64,000 bases of DNA. Source: Megalopta genalis. Taxonomy: Eukaryota > Arthropoda > Insecta > Hymenoptera > Halictidae. Location of the stretch: NCBI RefSeq assembly GCF_051020955.1, contig NW_027476761.1:1-64000 (forward strand). Direction: 5' to 3'. Positions 1-14,200 of this stretch are shown piece by piece (position 1 is the stretch's first letter; the number at the start of each line of letters is the position of its first letter). A model generated the notes under the pieces. It was given only the letters and a program-made list of their open reading frames with translations, was not told the origin of the DNA and ran no database searches. The position numbers and the translations under genes were made by a program.

Positions 1-604
1 TCATGGATTTGGAGCTAAGCCTTCTACTTCGCATTGATTTCGAGCTAAATCATGTGTTTCGCATGGATTTAATGCTAACACGTTTGTTTCGCATGCAGTT
101 GAATCTAAATCATGTACATCACAAGTATTTGAAGCTAAACCATTTGATTCTCATGGATTTGGAGCTAAGCCTTCTATTTCGCATTGATTTGGAGCTAAAT
201 CATGTGTTTCTCATGGATTTAACGCTGACACGTTTGTTTCGCATATAGTTGAAGCTAAATCGTGTATATCACAAGTATTTGAAGCTGAACCATTTGTTTT
301 GCATGAATATTAAGCTAAAGCATGTGTTTCGAACGTATTTGAAGCTGAGTTATGTGTTTCGCTTGGATTTGAAGCTAATTCGTTTGTTTCTCCTGAATTT
401 GAAGCTATATCACTTATATTCGCAAGTATTTGAAGCTAAAACGTTCGTTTCGCATGATTTTGAATCTAAGCGTTCTACTTCGAATGAATTTGAAGCTAAA
501 TCATGTGTTTCGCTTTGATTTGAAGCTAACACGTTTGTTTAGCATGCAGTTGAAGCTAAAACATGTACATCACAAGCATCAGAATATAATCCATCTGTTT
601 CGGA

Positions 605-630
605 AGAATATGATGCTATGAAGCTAATCC
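605..630 (+). repeat. Truncated 8-bp monomer (register jump)
   Basis: A monomer starting GATGCTAT at 612 is followed only 8 bp later by the next monomer start at 620. This shifts the 30-bp register by 8 for everything downstream. The same peculiar junction, in related context, recurs near 9701-9730, 24441-24470 and 63211-63245. Confidence 0.8.
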
Positions 631-2929
631 ATGTTATTTGCATGAATTTGAATCTAAATCATGTGTTTCGCATGGATTTGTAGCTATATCACTTATATCG
701 CATTTATCTGAAGATAAATTATTTGTTTCGCATGTATTTAAAGCTAAGCCTTCTACTTCGCATTGATTTGAAGCTAAATCGTGTGATTCGTATGGATTTG
801 AAGCTAACTCGATAGTTTCGCCTGCATTTGAAGCTATATCACTTATATCGCAATTATCTGAAGATAAATCATTTGTTTCTCATGTATTTGAAGCTAAGCC
901 TTCTACTTAGAATTTATTTGAAGCTAAGCCTTCTTCTTCGCATTGATTTGATGCTAAATCGTGTGTTTCGCATGCATTTGAAACTATCTCGTTTGTTTCG
1001 CATGTAGTTGAAACTAAATCATGTATATCACAAGCATTTGAAGCTAAAACAATTGTTTTGGATGGATTTGAAGATTAGCATTCTACTTCGCATTGATTTA
1101 ATGCTAAATCATGTGTATCGAATGGACTTGAAGCTGAACCATTTGATTCTCATGAATATTAAGCTAAACCATGTGTTTCGCATGAATATTAAGATAAACC
1201 AAGTGTTTCGCATTAATTTGAAGATAAATCATGTGCTTCACATGGATTTGAAGCTGAATCGTTTGTTTCGCCTGCATTTGAAGCTATATCACTTATATCG
1301 CAAGTATTTGAAGCTAAACCATTCGTTTCGCATGTATTTGAATCTAAGCCATCTACTTCGCATTGTTTTGAAGCAGAATCATGTGTTTCGCTTGGATTTG
1401 AAGTTCACTCGTTTGTTTCGCCTGCATTTAAAGCTATTTCACTTATATCGCAAGTATTTGAATCTAAACCAGTTGTTTCGCATGTATTTGAATCTAAGCC
1501 ATCTAGTTCGCATTGATTTGAAGCTGAATCATGTGTTTCGCTTGGATTTGAAGTTCACTCGTTTGTTTCGCATGCAGTTGACGCTATATCACTTATATCG
1601 CAAGTATATTAATCTAAATAATTTGTGTCGCATGGATTTGATGCTAAGCCTTCTACTTCGCATTTATTTCATGCTAAATCATGTGTTTCGCATGGATTTA
1701 GAGCTAATTCGTGTGTTTGGCCTGCATTTGAAGCTATATCACTTATATTCGCAAGTATTTGAAGCTAAATCATTTGTGTCGCAAGGATTTGATGCTAAGC
1801 CTACGGTTTCGCATTGATTTGAAACTAAATCATGCGTTACGCTTGAATTTGAAGCTCACTCGTTTGTTTCGCATGCAGTTGATGCTAAATCATGTATATT
1901 CAAGTATTTGAAGCTGAACTATTTGATTCTCATGAATATTAAGCTAAACCATGTGTTTCGCGTGAATATTAAGCTAGACCAAGTGTTTCGCTTGGATTTG
2001 AAGTTCACTCGTTTGTTTCGCCTGCATTTGAAGCTATATCACTTATATCGCAAGTATATGAATCTAAATAATTTGCGTTGCATGGATTTGATGCTAATCC
2101 TTCTACTTCGCATTGATTTGAAGCTGAATCATGTGTTTCGCATGGATTTGAAGCTAACTCGTTTGTTTCGCATGCTATTCCAGCTAAATCATGTATATCA
2201 CAAGTATTTGTAGCTGATTCATTTGATTCGCATGGATTTGAAACTAAGCCTTCTACTTCAAATTAAGTTGAAGCTAAATGATGTGTTTCGCTTGGATTTG
2301 AAGCTAAGACTTCTACTTCGCATTGATTTGAAGCTAACTCGATTGTTTCGCCTGCATTTGAATCTATATCACTTACATTGAAGTTATCGGAAGGTAAATC
2401 ATTTGTTTCTCATGTACCAGAAGCTAAGCCATCTGCTTCGCATTTATTTGAAGCTAAATCATGTGTTTCGCTTGGATTTGAAGCTAGATCATGTGTTTCG
2501 CTTGGATTTGAAGCTAACTCGTTTGTTTCGCATGGATTTGAAGCTAACTCATTTGTTTCGCATGCAGTTGAATCAAAATCATGAATATCACTAGTATTTG
2601 AAGCTAAACCATTTGAATCGCATGGATTTGGAGCTAAGCCATCTACTTCGCATTGATTTGCAGCAAAATCAAGTGTTTCGCTTGGATTTGAAGTTAACTC
2701 GTTTATTTCGCATGCACTTGAATCTCAATCATGTATATCACAAGTATTAGAAGCTAAACCATTTGATTCTCATGGATTTGTAGCTAAGCCTTCTACTTCG
2801 CATTGACTTGGAGCTAAATCATGTGTTTCGCTTGGATATGAAGCTCACTCGTTTTTGTATCCAGCATTTGAAGCTATATTACATATATCGCAAGTATTTG
2901 AAGCTGAACCATTTGTTTCGCATGGATTC

Positions 2930-3139
2930 GAAAATCAGCCTTCTATTTTGCATTGATTCTAAGCTAAATCACGAGTTTCGCATGGATTTGAAGCTAACTC
3001 GTTCGTTTCTCATGGATTTGAAGCTAACTCGTTTCTATCGCATGGATTTAAAGCTAACTCGTTTGTTTCGCATGCTGTTGAAGCTAAATCTTGTATATCA
3101 CAAGTATTTGAAGCTAAACCATTTGTTTCGTATGGTTTC
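2930..3139 (+). repeat. 210-bp seven-monomer higher-order repeat, divergent copy
   Basis: The diagnostic monomer GAAAATCAGCC starts at 2930 and again at 3140, exactly 210 bp apart. The segment between includes consecutive E-like monomers with GTTTCTATCG and a class E variant with CATGCTGTTG. It is the diverged relative of the cleaner 210-bp repeats at 11820-12449. Confidence 0.75.
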
Positions 3140-3689
3140 GAAAATCAGCCTTCTATTTCGCATTGATTTGAAGCTAAATCATGAGTTTCGCATGGATTTG
3201 AAGCTAACACGTTTGTTTCGCATATAATTGATGCTAAATCATGTATATCACGAGTATTTGAAGCTAAACCATTTGATTCTCATGGATTTGGAGCTAAGCC
3301 TTCTACTTCGCATTGATTTCGAGCTAAATCATGTGTTTCGCATGGATTTAAAGCTAACACGTTTGTTTCGCATGCAGTTGAAGCTAAATCATGTACATCA
3401 CATGTATTTGTAGCTAAACCATTTGTTTCGCATGGATTAGAAAATCAGCCTTCTATTTCGCATTGATTTGAAGCTAAATCATGCGTTTCGCATGGAATTG
3501 AAGCTATCTCGTTTGTTTCGCATGGATTTGAAGCTAACTCGTCTGTTTCGCCTGCATTTGAAGCTAAATCATGTATATCACAAATATTTGAAGCTAATCC
3601 ATTTGTTCCGCATGCATTCGACGATAAACCTTCTACTTCGCATTGATTTTAAGTTAAATCATGTATTTCGCATGGATTTAAAGATAACA

Positions 3690-4218
3690 CGTTTGTTTCG
3701 CATGCAGTTGAAGCTAAATCATGTATATCACAAGTATTTGAAGCTAAACCATTTGTTTCGCATTGATTTGATGATAAGCCTTCTACGTCGCATGAATTTG
3801 AAGCTAAGCCTTCTACTTCGCATTGATTTGAAGCTAAATCATATGTTTCGCTTGGTTTTGAAGCTAACTCGTTTGTTTCGCATGCAGTTGAAGCTAAATC
3901 ATGTTTATAACAAGTACCTGAATATAAACCATCTGTTTCGCATGAATATTGAGCTAAACTATGTGATTCGCATGAATTTGAAGCTTAATGATGTGTTTCG
4001 CTTGGTTTTGAAGCTAATTCTTTTTCTTCGCCTGCATTTGAAGATAAATCACGTATAGCACAAGTATTTGAAGCTAAACCATTTGTATCGCGTGGATTTG
4101 AAACTAAGCGTTCCACTTCGCATTGATTTGAAGCTAACTCGATTGTTTCGCCTGCATTTGAAGCTATATCACTTACATCGCAATTATCTGAAGATAAATC
4201 ATTTGTTTCTCATGTATT
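3690..4218 (+). repeat. Segmental duplication, copy 1 of 2 (spacing 1891 bp)
   Basis: About 0.53 kb matches 5581-6109 at a constant offset of 1891 bp with scattered substitutions. Shared rare variants include TTCTACGTCGCAT, a class H-like monomer with GAATATTGAGC, and TTTTTCTTCGCC. The match is lost near 4218, where the other copy switches to a segment resembling 4880 onward. Confidence 0.75.
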
Positions 4219-4879
4219 TGAGGCTAAGCCGTCTATTTCGAATTTATTTGAAGCTAAATCATCTGTTTCGCATGGATGTGAAGCTAACTCTTTTGTTTCG
4301 CCTGCATTTGAAGATAAATCATGTATATCAGAAGTATTTGAAGCTCAACCTTTTGATTCGCACGGATTTGAAGCTAACCCTTCTACTTCGCATTGATTTG
4401 CAGCTAAATCATGTGTTTCGCTTGGTTTTGAAGCTAATTAGTTTGTTTCGCATGCAGTTGAAGCGAAATCACGTTTATCAAAAGTATTTGAAGCTAAAGC
4501 ATTTGTTTCGCATGGATTTGAAGCTAACTCTTTTGTTTCGCCTGCATTTGAAGATAAATCATGTATATCACAAGTATTTGAAGCTCAACCTTTTGATTCG
4601 CACGGATTTGAAGCTAACCCTTCTACTTCGCATTGATTTGCAGCTAAATCATGTGTTTCGCTGGGATTTGAAGCAAACTTGTTTGTTTCGCATGCTGTTG
4701 AAGCTAAATCATGTTTATCACAAGTATCTGAATCTAAACCGTTTGATTCGCATGGATTTGAAGCTAAGCCTTCCAATTCGCATTGATTTGAATCTAAATC
4801 ATGTATTTCGCATGGATTTGAATCTAACTCGATTGTTTCGCGTGCATTTGAAGCTATATGACATATATCGCAATTATCT

Positions 4880-5209
4880 GAAGATAAATCATTTGTTTCT
4901 CGTGTATTTGAGGCTAAGCCTGCTACTTCGCATTGATTTGATGCTGAATCATATGTTTCGCATGGATTTGAAACTAACTCGTTTTTTTGGCATGCAGTTG
5001 AAGCTAAATCATGTATATCAAAAGTATTTGAATCTAAACCATTTGTTTCGCATGGATTTGAAGATAAGCCTCCTACATCGCATTAATTTGAAGCTAACTC
5101 GATTGATTTGACTGCATTTGAATCTATACCACTTATATCGCAATTATCTGAAGTTAAATCATTTGCTTCTCATGTATTTGAAGCTAATCCGTCTATTTCG
5201 CATTGATTT
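4880..5209 (+). repeat. Segmental duplication, copy 1 of 2 (spacing 1201 bp)
   Basis: About 0.33 kb matches 6081-6410 at an offset of 1201 bp. Shared rare features are TTGAGGCTAAGCCTGC, the G-rich slip TTTTTTTGGCATG, and the monomer with CGATTGATTTGACTG. The junction at about 6090 joins this segment directly to the end of the 1891-bp duplication. Confidence 0.7.
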
Positions 5210-5580
5210 GATGCTGAATCATATGTTTCGCATGGATTTGAAACTAACTCGTTTTTTTTGGCATGCAGTTGAAGCTAAATCATGTATATCAAAAGTATTT
5301 GAAGCTAAACCATATGTTTCTCATGAATTTGAAGCTAAGCCTTCCACTTCGCATTGATTTGAACCTAAATAATGTGTTTCGCATGAATTTGAAGCCAAAT
5401 GATGTGTTTCGCATGGATTTGAAGCTAACTCTTTTGTTTCGCCTGCATTTGAAGATAAATCATGTATATCACGAGTATTTGAAGCTAAACCGTTTGATTC
5501 GCATGGATTTGAAGCTAAGCCTTCTACTTCGCATTGATGTGCAGCTAAATCATGTGTTTCGCTTGGTTTTGAAGCTAACT

Positions 5581-6109
5581 CGTTTGTTTCGCATGCAGTT
5601 GAAGCTAAATCATGTATATCACAAGTATTTGAAGCTAAACCATTTGTTTCGCATTGATTTGATGATAAACCTTCTACGTCGCATGTATTTGAAGCTATGC
5701 CTTCTACTTCGCATTGATTTGAAGCTAAATCATGTGTTTCGCTTGGTTTTGAAGCTAACTCGTTTGTTTCGCATGCAGTTGAAGCTAAATCATGTTCATC
5801 ACAAGTACCTGAATATAAACCATCTGTTTCGCATGAATATTGAGCTAAACTATGTGATTCGCATGAATTTGAAGCTTAATGATGTGTTTCGCTTGGTTTT
5901 GAAGCTAACTCTTTTTCTTCGCCTGCATTTGAAGATAAATCACGTATAGCACAAGTATTTGAAGCTAAACCATTTGTATCGCGTGGATTTGAAGCTAAGC
6001 GTTCCACTTCGCATTGATTTGAAGCTAACTCGATTGTTTCGCCTGCATTTGAAGCTACATCACTTACATCGCAATTATCTGAAGATAAATCAATTGTTTC
6101 TCATGTATT
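5581..6109 (+). repeat. Segmental duplication, copy 2 of 2 (spacing 1891 bp)
   Basis: Partner of 3690-4218, with the same order of rare monomer variants. Differences include GAAGCTATGCC for GAAGCTAAGCC, so this is not a very recent copy. Confidence 0.75.
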
Positions 6110-6410
6110 TGAGGCTAAGCCTGCTACTTCGCATTGATTTGATGCTGAATCATATGTTTCGCATGGATTTGAAACTAACTCGTTTTTTTGGCATGCAGTT
6201 GAAGCTAAATCATGTATATCAAAAGTATTTGAAGCTAAACCATTTGTTTCGCATGGATTTGAAGATAAGCCTCCTACATCGCATTAATTTGAAGCTAACT
6301 CGATTGATTTGACTGCATTTGAATCTATACCACTTATATCGCAATTATCTGAAGTTAAATCATTTGCTTCTCATGTATTTGAAGCTAATCCGTCTATTTC
6401 GCATTTATTT
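6081..6410 (+). repeat. Segmental duplication, copy 2 of 2 (spacing 1201 bp)
   Basis: Partner of 4880-5209. The homology ends where copy 1 has CATTGATTTGATGC and this copy has CATTTATTTGAAGC. Confidence 0.7.
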
Positions 6411-9400
6411 GAAGCTAAATCATATGTTTCGCATGGATTTGAAGCTAACTCGTTTTTTTCGCCTGTATTTGGAGATAAATCATGTATATCACAAATATTT
6501 GAAGCTGAACCATTCGCTTCGCATGGATTTGAAGCAAAGCCTTCAACTTCGCATTGTTTTGAAGCAGAATCATGTGTTTCGCTTGGATTTGAAGCTAACT
6601 CGTTTGTTTCGCATGCAGTTGAGGCTCAATCATGTATATCACAAGTATTTGTAGCTAAACCATTTGTTTCGTATGAATTTGAAGCTAAGCCTTCTACTTC
6701 TCATTGATTTGAAGCTAAATCATGTGTTTCGCTTGGTTTTGAAGCTAACTCGTTTGTTTCGCATGCAGTTGAGGCTTAATAATGTATATCACAAGTATTT
6801 GTTGCTAAACCATTTGTTTCGCATGAATTTGAAGCTAAGCCTTCTACTTCGCATTGATTTGAAGCTAAATCATGTGTTTCGCTTGGTTTTGAAGCTAACT
6901 CGTTTGTTTCGCATGCAGTTGAAGCTAAATCATGTATATCACAAGTATTTGAATCTAATCCATATGTTTCTCATGAATTTGAAGCTAAGCCTTCCACTTC
7001 GCATTGATTTGAACCTAAATAATGTGTTTCGCATGGATTTGAAGATAAAGCGTTTGTTTCGCATGCAATTGAAGCTATATCACTTACATCGCAATTATCT
7101 GAAGATAAATCATTTGTTTCTCATGTATTTGAAGCTAAGCCGTCTATTTCGCACTGATTTGAAGCTAAATCATGTGTTTCGCATGGATTTGAAGTTAACT
7201 CGTCTGTTTCGCCTGTATTTGAAGATAAATCATGTATATCTCAAGTATTTGAAGCTAAACCATTCGCTTCGCATGGATTTGAAGCAAAGCCTTCAACTTC
7301 GCATTGACTTGAAGATAAATCATGTGTTTCGCTTGGTTTTGAAGCTAATTCGATTGCTTCGCATGCAGTTGAAGCTAAATCATGTATAGCACAAGTATTT
7401 GAAGCGAAACCATTTGTTTCGGATTGATTTGTAGCTAAGCCTTCTACTTCGCATTGATTTGATGCTAAATCATATGTTTCGCATGGATTTGAAACTAACT
7501 CGTTTGTTTCGTCTTCATTTGAAGCTGTTTCATTTATATCGCAAGTATTTGAAGCTAAACCATTTGTTTCGCATGGATTTGAAGATAATCCTCCTACTTC
7601 GCATTAATTTGAAGCTAACTCGATTGATTCGACTGCATTTGAATCTATATCACTTATATCGCAATTATCTAAAGATAAATCATTTGTTTCTCATGTATTT
7701 GAAGATAAGCCATGTACTTCGCATTGATTTGAATCTGAATCATGTGTTTCGCATGGATTTGAAGCTAACTCGTTTGTTTCGCCTGCATTTGAAGCTGCAT
7801 CATGTATATCACAAGTATTTCAAGCTAAAGCATTTGTTTCGCATGGATATGAAGCTAACTCTTTTGTTTCGCCTGCATTTGAAGATAAATCATGTATAGC
7901 ACAAGTATTTGAAGCTAAACCATTTGTATCGCGTGGATTTGAAGCTAAGCCTTCTACTTCGCATTGATTTGAAGCTAAATCATGTGTTTCGCTTGGTTTT
8001 GAAGCTAACTCGTTTGTTTCGCACGCAGTTGAAGCTAAATCATGTATATCACAAGTATTTGAATCTAAACCATTTGTTTCTCATGAATTTGAAGCTAAGC
8101 CTTCCACTTCGCATTGATTTGAAGCTAAATCATATGTTTCGCTTGGATTTGAAGGTAACACGTTTGTTTCACTTGCAGTTGAAGCTCAATCATGTATATC
8201 ACAAGTATTTGAAGCTGAACCATTTCATTCTCGTGAAAATTAAGCTAAAGAATGTGTTTCGCTTGGATTTGTAGCTAAGTCTTCTACTTCGCATTGATTT
8301 GAAGCTAAATCATGTGTTTCGCTTGGATTTGGAGCTAACTCGTTTGTTTCGCATACATTTGAAGCTAAATCATGTATATCACAAGTATTTGAAGCTGAAC
8401 CATTTGTTTCGTATGGATTTGAAGATATGCCTTCTACTGCGCATTGATGTGAAGCTAAATCATGTGTTCCGCGCGGATTTGAAACTAACTCGTTTGTTTC
8501 GTCTGCATTTGAAGCTATATCATTTATATTCGCAAGTATTTGTAGCTAAACCATTCGTTTCGCATGGATTTGAAGCTAAGCCTTCTACTTCGCTTTGATT
8601 TGAAGCTAGATCATGTGTTTCTCTTGCATTTGAAGCTAACTCGTTTGTTTCGCATGCAGTTGAATCTAAATCATGTATATCACAAGTATTTGAAGCTAAA
8701 CCATTTGTTTCGCATGGATTCGAAAATCAGCCTTCTATTTCGCAATGATTTGAAGCTAAATCATGTGTTTCTCATGGATTTGAAGCTAACTCGTTTGTTT
8801 CGCATGCAGTTGAAGCTAACTCGTTTGTTTCGCTTGGATTTGAAGTTAACTCGTTTGTTTCGCCAGCATTTGAAGCTATATCACTTACATCGCAATTATC
8901 TGAAGATAAATCATTTGTTTCTCATGTATTTGAAGATAAGCCTTGTACTTCGCATTGATTTGAAGCTAAATCATGTTTTTCGCATGGATTTGAAGCTAAC
9001 TCGTTTGTTTCGCCTGCATTTGAAGCTGAATCATGTATATCACAAGTATTTGAAGCTAAACCATTTGTTTCGCATGAATTCGAAGCTAAGCCTTCTACTT
9101 CGCATTGATTTGTATCTAAATCATGTGTTTTGCTTGGTTTTGAAGCTAACTCGTCTTTTTCGCATGCAGTTGAAGCTGAGTCATGTATATCACAAGTATT
9201 TGAAGCTAAACCATTTCTTTCGCATGAATTTGAAGCTAAGCCTTCTACTTCGCATTGATTTGAAGCTAAATCATGTGTTTCGCTTGGTTTTGAAGTTAAC
9301 TCGTTTGTTTCGCATGCAGTTGAAGATAAATCATGTATATCACAAGTATTTGAAGCTAAACCATTCGCTTCGCATGGATTTGAAGCAAAGCCTTCAACTT

Positions 9401-9700
9401 CGCATTGTTTTGAAGCAGAATCATGTATTTCGCTTGGATTTGAAGCTAACTCGTTTGTTTCGCATGCGGTTGAAGCTAAATTATGTATATCACAAGTATT
9501 TGGAGCTAAACCACTTGTTTCACATTGATTTGATGATAAGCCTTCTACGTCGCATTGATTAGAAGCTAAGCCTTCTATTTCGCATTGATTTGAATGTAAA
9601 TCATGTGTTTCGCTTGGATTTGAAGCTAACTCGTTTGTTTCGCATGCAGTTGAAGCTAAATCATGTTTATCACAAGTATCTGGATCTAATCCATCTGTTT

Positions 9701-9730
9701 CGCAAGAATATAAAGGCTATGAAGCTAATC
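9701..9730 (+). repeat. Truncated 9-bp monomer (register jump)
   Basis: The monomer start expected at 9712 reads AAAGGCTAT and the next full monomer begins at 9721, 9 bp later. It is a relative of the 8-bp junctions at 605-630 and 63211-63245, with one extra base. The flanking context with GGATCTAATCC and CATCTGTTTC is shared with the 63.2 kb site. Confidence 0.8.
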
Positions 9731-11235
9731 CATGTGACTCGCGTGAATTTGAAGCTAAATCATGTGTTTCGCATGGATTTGAAGCTGTATCACTTATATC
9801 GCAATTATCGGAAGATAAATCATTTGCTTCTCATGTATTGAAATTAAGCCGTCTATTGCGCATTGATTTGAAGCTAAATCATATGTTTTGCATGGATTTG
9901 AAGCTAACTCGATTGATTCGACTGCATTTGAATCTATATCACTTATATCGCAATTATCTGAAGATAAATCATTTGTTTCTCATATATTTGAAGCTAAGCC
10001 GTCTATTTCGCATTGATTTGAACCTAAATAATGTGTTTCGCTTGGATTTGAAGCTAACTCGATTTTTTCGCCTGTATTTGGAGATAAATCATGTATATCA
10101 CAAGTATTTAGATCTAAACCATTCGCTTCGCATGGATTTGAAGCAATGCCTTCAACTTCGCATTGATTTGAAGATAAATCTTGTGTTTCGCTTGGATTTG
10201 AAGCTAACTCGTTTGTTTCGCATGCAGTTGAAGCTAACTCGTTTGTTTCGCATGCAGTTGAAGCTATATCATGTATATCACAATTATTTGATGCTAAACC
10301 ATTTGTTTCGCATGGATTTGAAGGTAAGCCTTCTACTTCGCATTGATTTGAAGCTAAATCATGTGTTCCGCTTGGATTTAAAGCTAACTCTTTTTTTTCG
10401 CATTCAGTTGAAGCTATATCACTTATATCGCAAGTATTTCAAGCTAAATCATTTGTGTCGCATGGATTCGAATCTCATCCTTCTATTTCGCATTGATTTG
10501 AAGCTAAATCATGTGTTTCTCATGGATTTAATGCTAACACGTTTGTTTCGCATGCAGTTGAAGCTAAATCATGTACATCACAAGTATTTGAAGCTAAACC
10601 ATTTGTTTCGCATGGATTAGAGAATCAGCCTCCTATTTCGCATTGATTTGAAGCTAAATCATGAGTTTCCCATGGATTTGAAGCTAACTCGTTTGTTTCG
10701 CTTGGATTTGAAGTTAACTCGTTTGTTTCGCCAGCATTTGAAGCTATATCACTTATATCGCAAGTATATGAATCTAAATAATCTGTGTCGCATGGATTTG
10801 ATGCTAATCCTTCTACTTCGCATTGATTTGAAGCTTAATCATGTGTTTCGCATTGATTTGAAGATAACTCGTTTGTTTAGCATGCAGTTGAAGCTATATC
10901 ACTTATATTCGCAAGTATTTGAAGCTAAATCATTTGTGTCGCATGGATTTGATGCTAAGCCTTCGGCTTCGCATTGATTTGAAACTAAATCATGCGTTAC
11001 GCTTGAATTTGAAGCTCACTCGTTTGTTTCGCATGCAGTTGATGCTAAATCATGTATATCACAAGTATTTGAAGCTGAACCATTTGATTCTCATGGATTT
11101 GAAACTGAGACTTCTACTTCGCATTGATTTGAAGCTGAATCATGTGATTCCCTTGGATTTGAAGCAAACTCGTTTGATTCGAATGCAGTTGAAGCTAAAT
11201 AATGTATACTACAACTATTTGAAGCTAAACCATTT

Positions 11236-14200
11236 GTGTCGAATGGATTTGAAGCTAAGCCTTGTACTTCGCATCGATTTGAAGCTAAATCATGCGTTTC
11301 GCATGGATTTGAAGCTAACTCGTTTGTTTCGCATGCAGTTGATGCTAAATTATGTAAATCACAAGTATTTGAAGCTAAACCATGTGTGTCGCTTCGATTT
11401 GAAGCTAACTCGTTTGCTTCGCATGCAGTTGAAGCTAAATCATGTATATCGCTAATATTTGAAGCTAATCCATTTGTTTGCATGGATTCGAAGATAAACC
11501 TTCTACTTCGTATTGATTTTAAGTTAGATCATGTGTTTCGCATAGATTTAAAGATAACTCGTTTGTTTCGCATGCAGTTGAATCTAAATCATGTATATCA
11601 CAAGTATTTGAAGCTAAACCATTTGTTTCGCATGGATTCGAAAATCAGCCTTCTATTTCGCAATGATTTGAAGCTAAATCATGTGTTTCTCATGGATTTG
11701 AAGCTAACTCGTTTCTATCGCATGGATTTAAACCTAACTCGTTTGTTTCGCATGCTGTTGAAGCTAAATCTAGTATATCACAAGTATTTGAAGCTAAACC
11801 ATTTGTTTCGCATGGATCCGAAAATCAGCCTTCTATTTCGCATAGATTTGAAGCTAAATCATTTGTGTCGCATGGATTTGATGCTAAGCCTTCTACTTCG
11901 CATTGATCTGAAGCTAAATCATGTGTTTCGCTTGGATTTGAAGCTAACTCGTTTGTTTCGCATGCAGTTGAAGCTTAATCATGTATATCACAAGTATTTG
12001 AAGCTAAACCATTTCTTTCGCATGGATCCGAAAATCAGCCTTCTATTTCGCATAGATTTGAAGCTAAATCATGAGTTTCGCATGGATTTGAAGCTAACTC
12101 GTTTGTTTCGCATGGATTTGAAGCTAACTCGTTTCTATCGCATGGATTTAAAGCTAACTCGTTTGTTTCGCATGCTGTTGAAGCTAAATCTAGTATATCA
12201 CAAGTATTTGAAGCTAAACCATTTGTTTCGCATGGATCCGAAAATCAGCCTTCTATTTCGCATAGATTTGAAGCTAAATCATGAGTTTCGCATGGATTTG
12301 AAGCTAACTCGTTTGTTTCGCATGGATTTGAAGCTAACTCGTTTCTATAGCATGGATTTAAAGCTAACTCGTTTGTTTCGCATGCTGTTGAAGCTAAATC
12401 TAGTATATCACAAGTATTTGAATCTAAACCATTTGTTTCGCATGGTTTCGAAAATCAGCGTTCTATTTCGCATTGATTTGAAGCTAAATCATGAGTTTCG
12501 CATGGATTTGAAGCTAACTCGTTTGTTTCGCATGGATTTAAAGCTAACACGTTTGTTTCGCACGCAGTTGAAGCTAAACCATGTATATCACGAGTATTTG
12601 AAGCTAAACCGTTTGATTCACATGGACTTGAAGCTAAGCCTTCTACTTCGCATTGATTTGCAGCTAAATCATGTGTTTCGCTTCGTTTTGAAGCTAACTC
12701 GTTTGTTTCGCATGCAGTTGAAGCTAAATCATGTATATCACAAGTATTTGAAGCTAAACCATTTATTTCGCATTGATTTAATGATAATCCTTCTACGTCG
12801 CATTGATTTGAAGCTAAGCCTTCTATTTCGAATTGATTTGAATCTAAATCATGTGTTTCGCATGATTTTGAAGCTCACTCGTTTGTTTCGCATGCAGTTG
12901 ATGCTGAATCATGTATATCTCAAGTATTTGAAGCTAAACCATTTGTTTCTCATGTATTTGAAGTTAAGCGTTCCACTTAGCATTGTTTTGAAGCTAACTC
13001 GATTGTTTCGCCTGCATTTGAAGCTATATCACTTACATCGCAATTATCTGAAGATAAATCATTTGTTTCTCATGTATTTGAAGATAAGCCTTGTACTTCG
13101 CATTGATTTGAAGCTAAATCATGTTTTTCGCATGGATTTGAAGCTAACTCGTTTGTTTCGCCTGCATTTGAAGCTGAATCATGTATATCACAAGTATTTG
13201 AAGCTAAACCATTTGTTTCGCATGAATTCGAAGCTAAGCCTTCTACTTCGCATTGATTTGTATCTAAATCATGTGTTTTGCTTGGTTTTGAAGCTAACTC
13301 GTCTGTTTCGCATGCAGTTGAAGCTGAGTCATGTATATCACAAGTATTTGAAGCTAAACCATTCGCTTCGCATGGATTTGAAGCAAAGCCTTCAACTTCG
13401 CATTGACTTGAAGATAAATCATGTATTTCGCTTGGATTTGAAGCTAACTCGTTTGTTTCGCATGCAGTTGAAGCTAAATTATGTATATCACAAGTATTTG
13501 AAGCTAAACCACTTGTTTCACATTGATTTGATGATAAGCCTTCTACGTCTCATTGATTTGAAGCTAAGCCTTATATTTCGCATTGATTTGAAGGTAAATC
13601 ATGTGTTTCGCTTGGATTTGAAGCTAACTCGTTTGTTTCGCATGCAGTTGAAGCTAAAACATGTATATCACAAGTATTTGAAGCTAAACCATTTGTTTCG
13701 GATTGATATGAAGCAAAGCCTTCTACTTCGCATTGATTTGATGCTAAATCATATGTTAGGCATGGATTTGAAACTAACTCGTTTGTTTCCTCTTCATTTG
13801 AAGCTGTTTCATTTATATCGCAAGTATTTGAAGCTAAACCATTTGTTTCGGATGAATTTGAAGATAAGCCTTCTACTTCGCATTGATTTAAATCTAAATC
13901 GTGTGTATGGCATGGATTTGAAGCTAACTCGTTTGTTTCGCCTGCATTTGAAGTTAAATCATGTATATCAGAAGTATTTGAAGCTAAACCATTTGTTTCG
14001 TATGGATTTGAAGATAATCCTCCTACTTCGCATTAATTTGAAGCTAACTCGATTGATTCGAGTGCATTTGAATCTATATCACTTATATCGCAATTATCTG
14101 AAGATAAATCATTTGTTCCTAATGTATTTGAAGCTAAGCCGTCTATTTCGCATTGATTTGAACCTAAATAATGTGTTTCGCTTCGATTTGAAGGTAAAGC

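Larger units (their letters stand above)
1..7273. repeat. Older, more divergent left sector of the array
   Basis: Monomers here differ from each other and from the consensus more than those on the right. Class order is often broken, and I found no copy longer than about 550 bp elsewhere in the window. No gene is seen. Internal structure includes a 210-bp repeat (2930-3139 against 3140 onward) and two short segmental duplications listed separately. In satellites, divergent monomers are often found nearer an array edge, but the edge itself is not visible, so that reading is inference. Confidence 0.7.
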
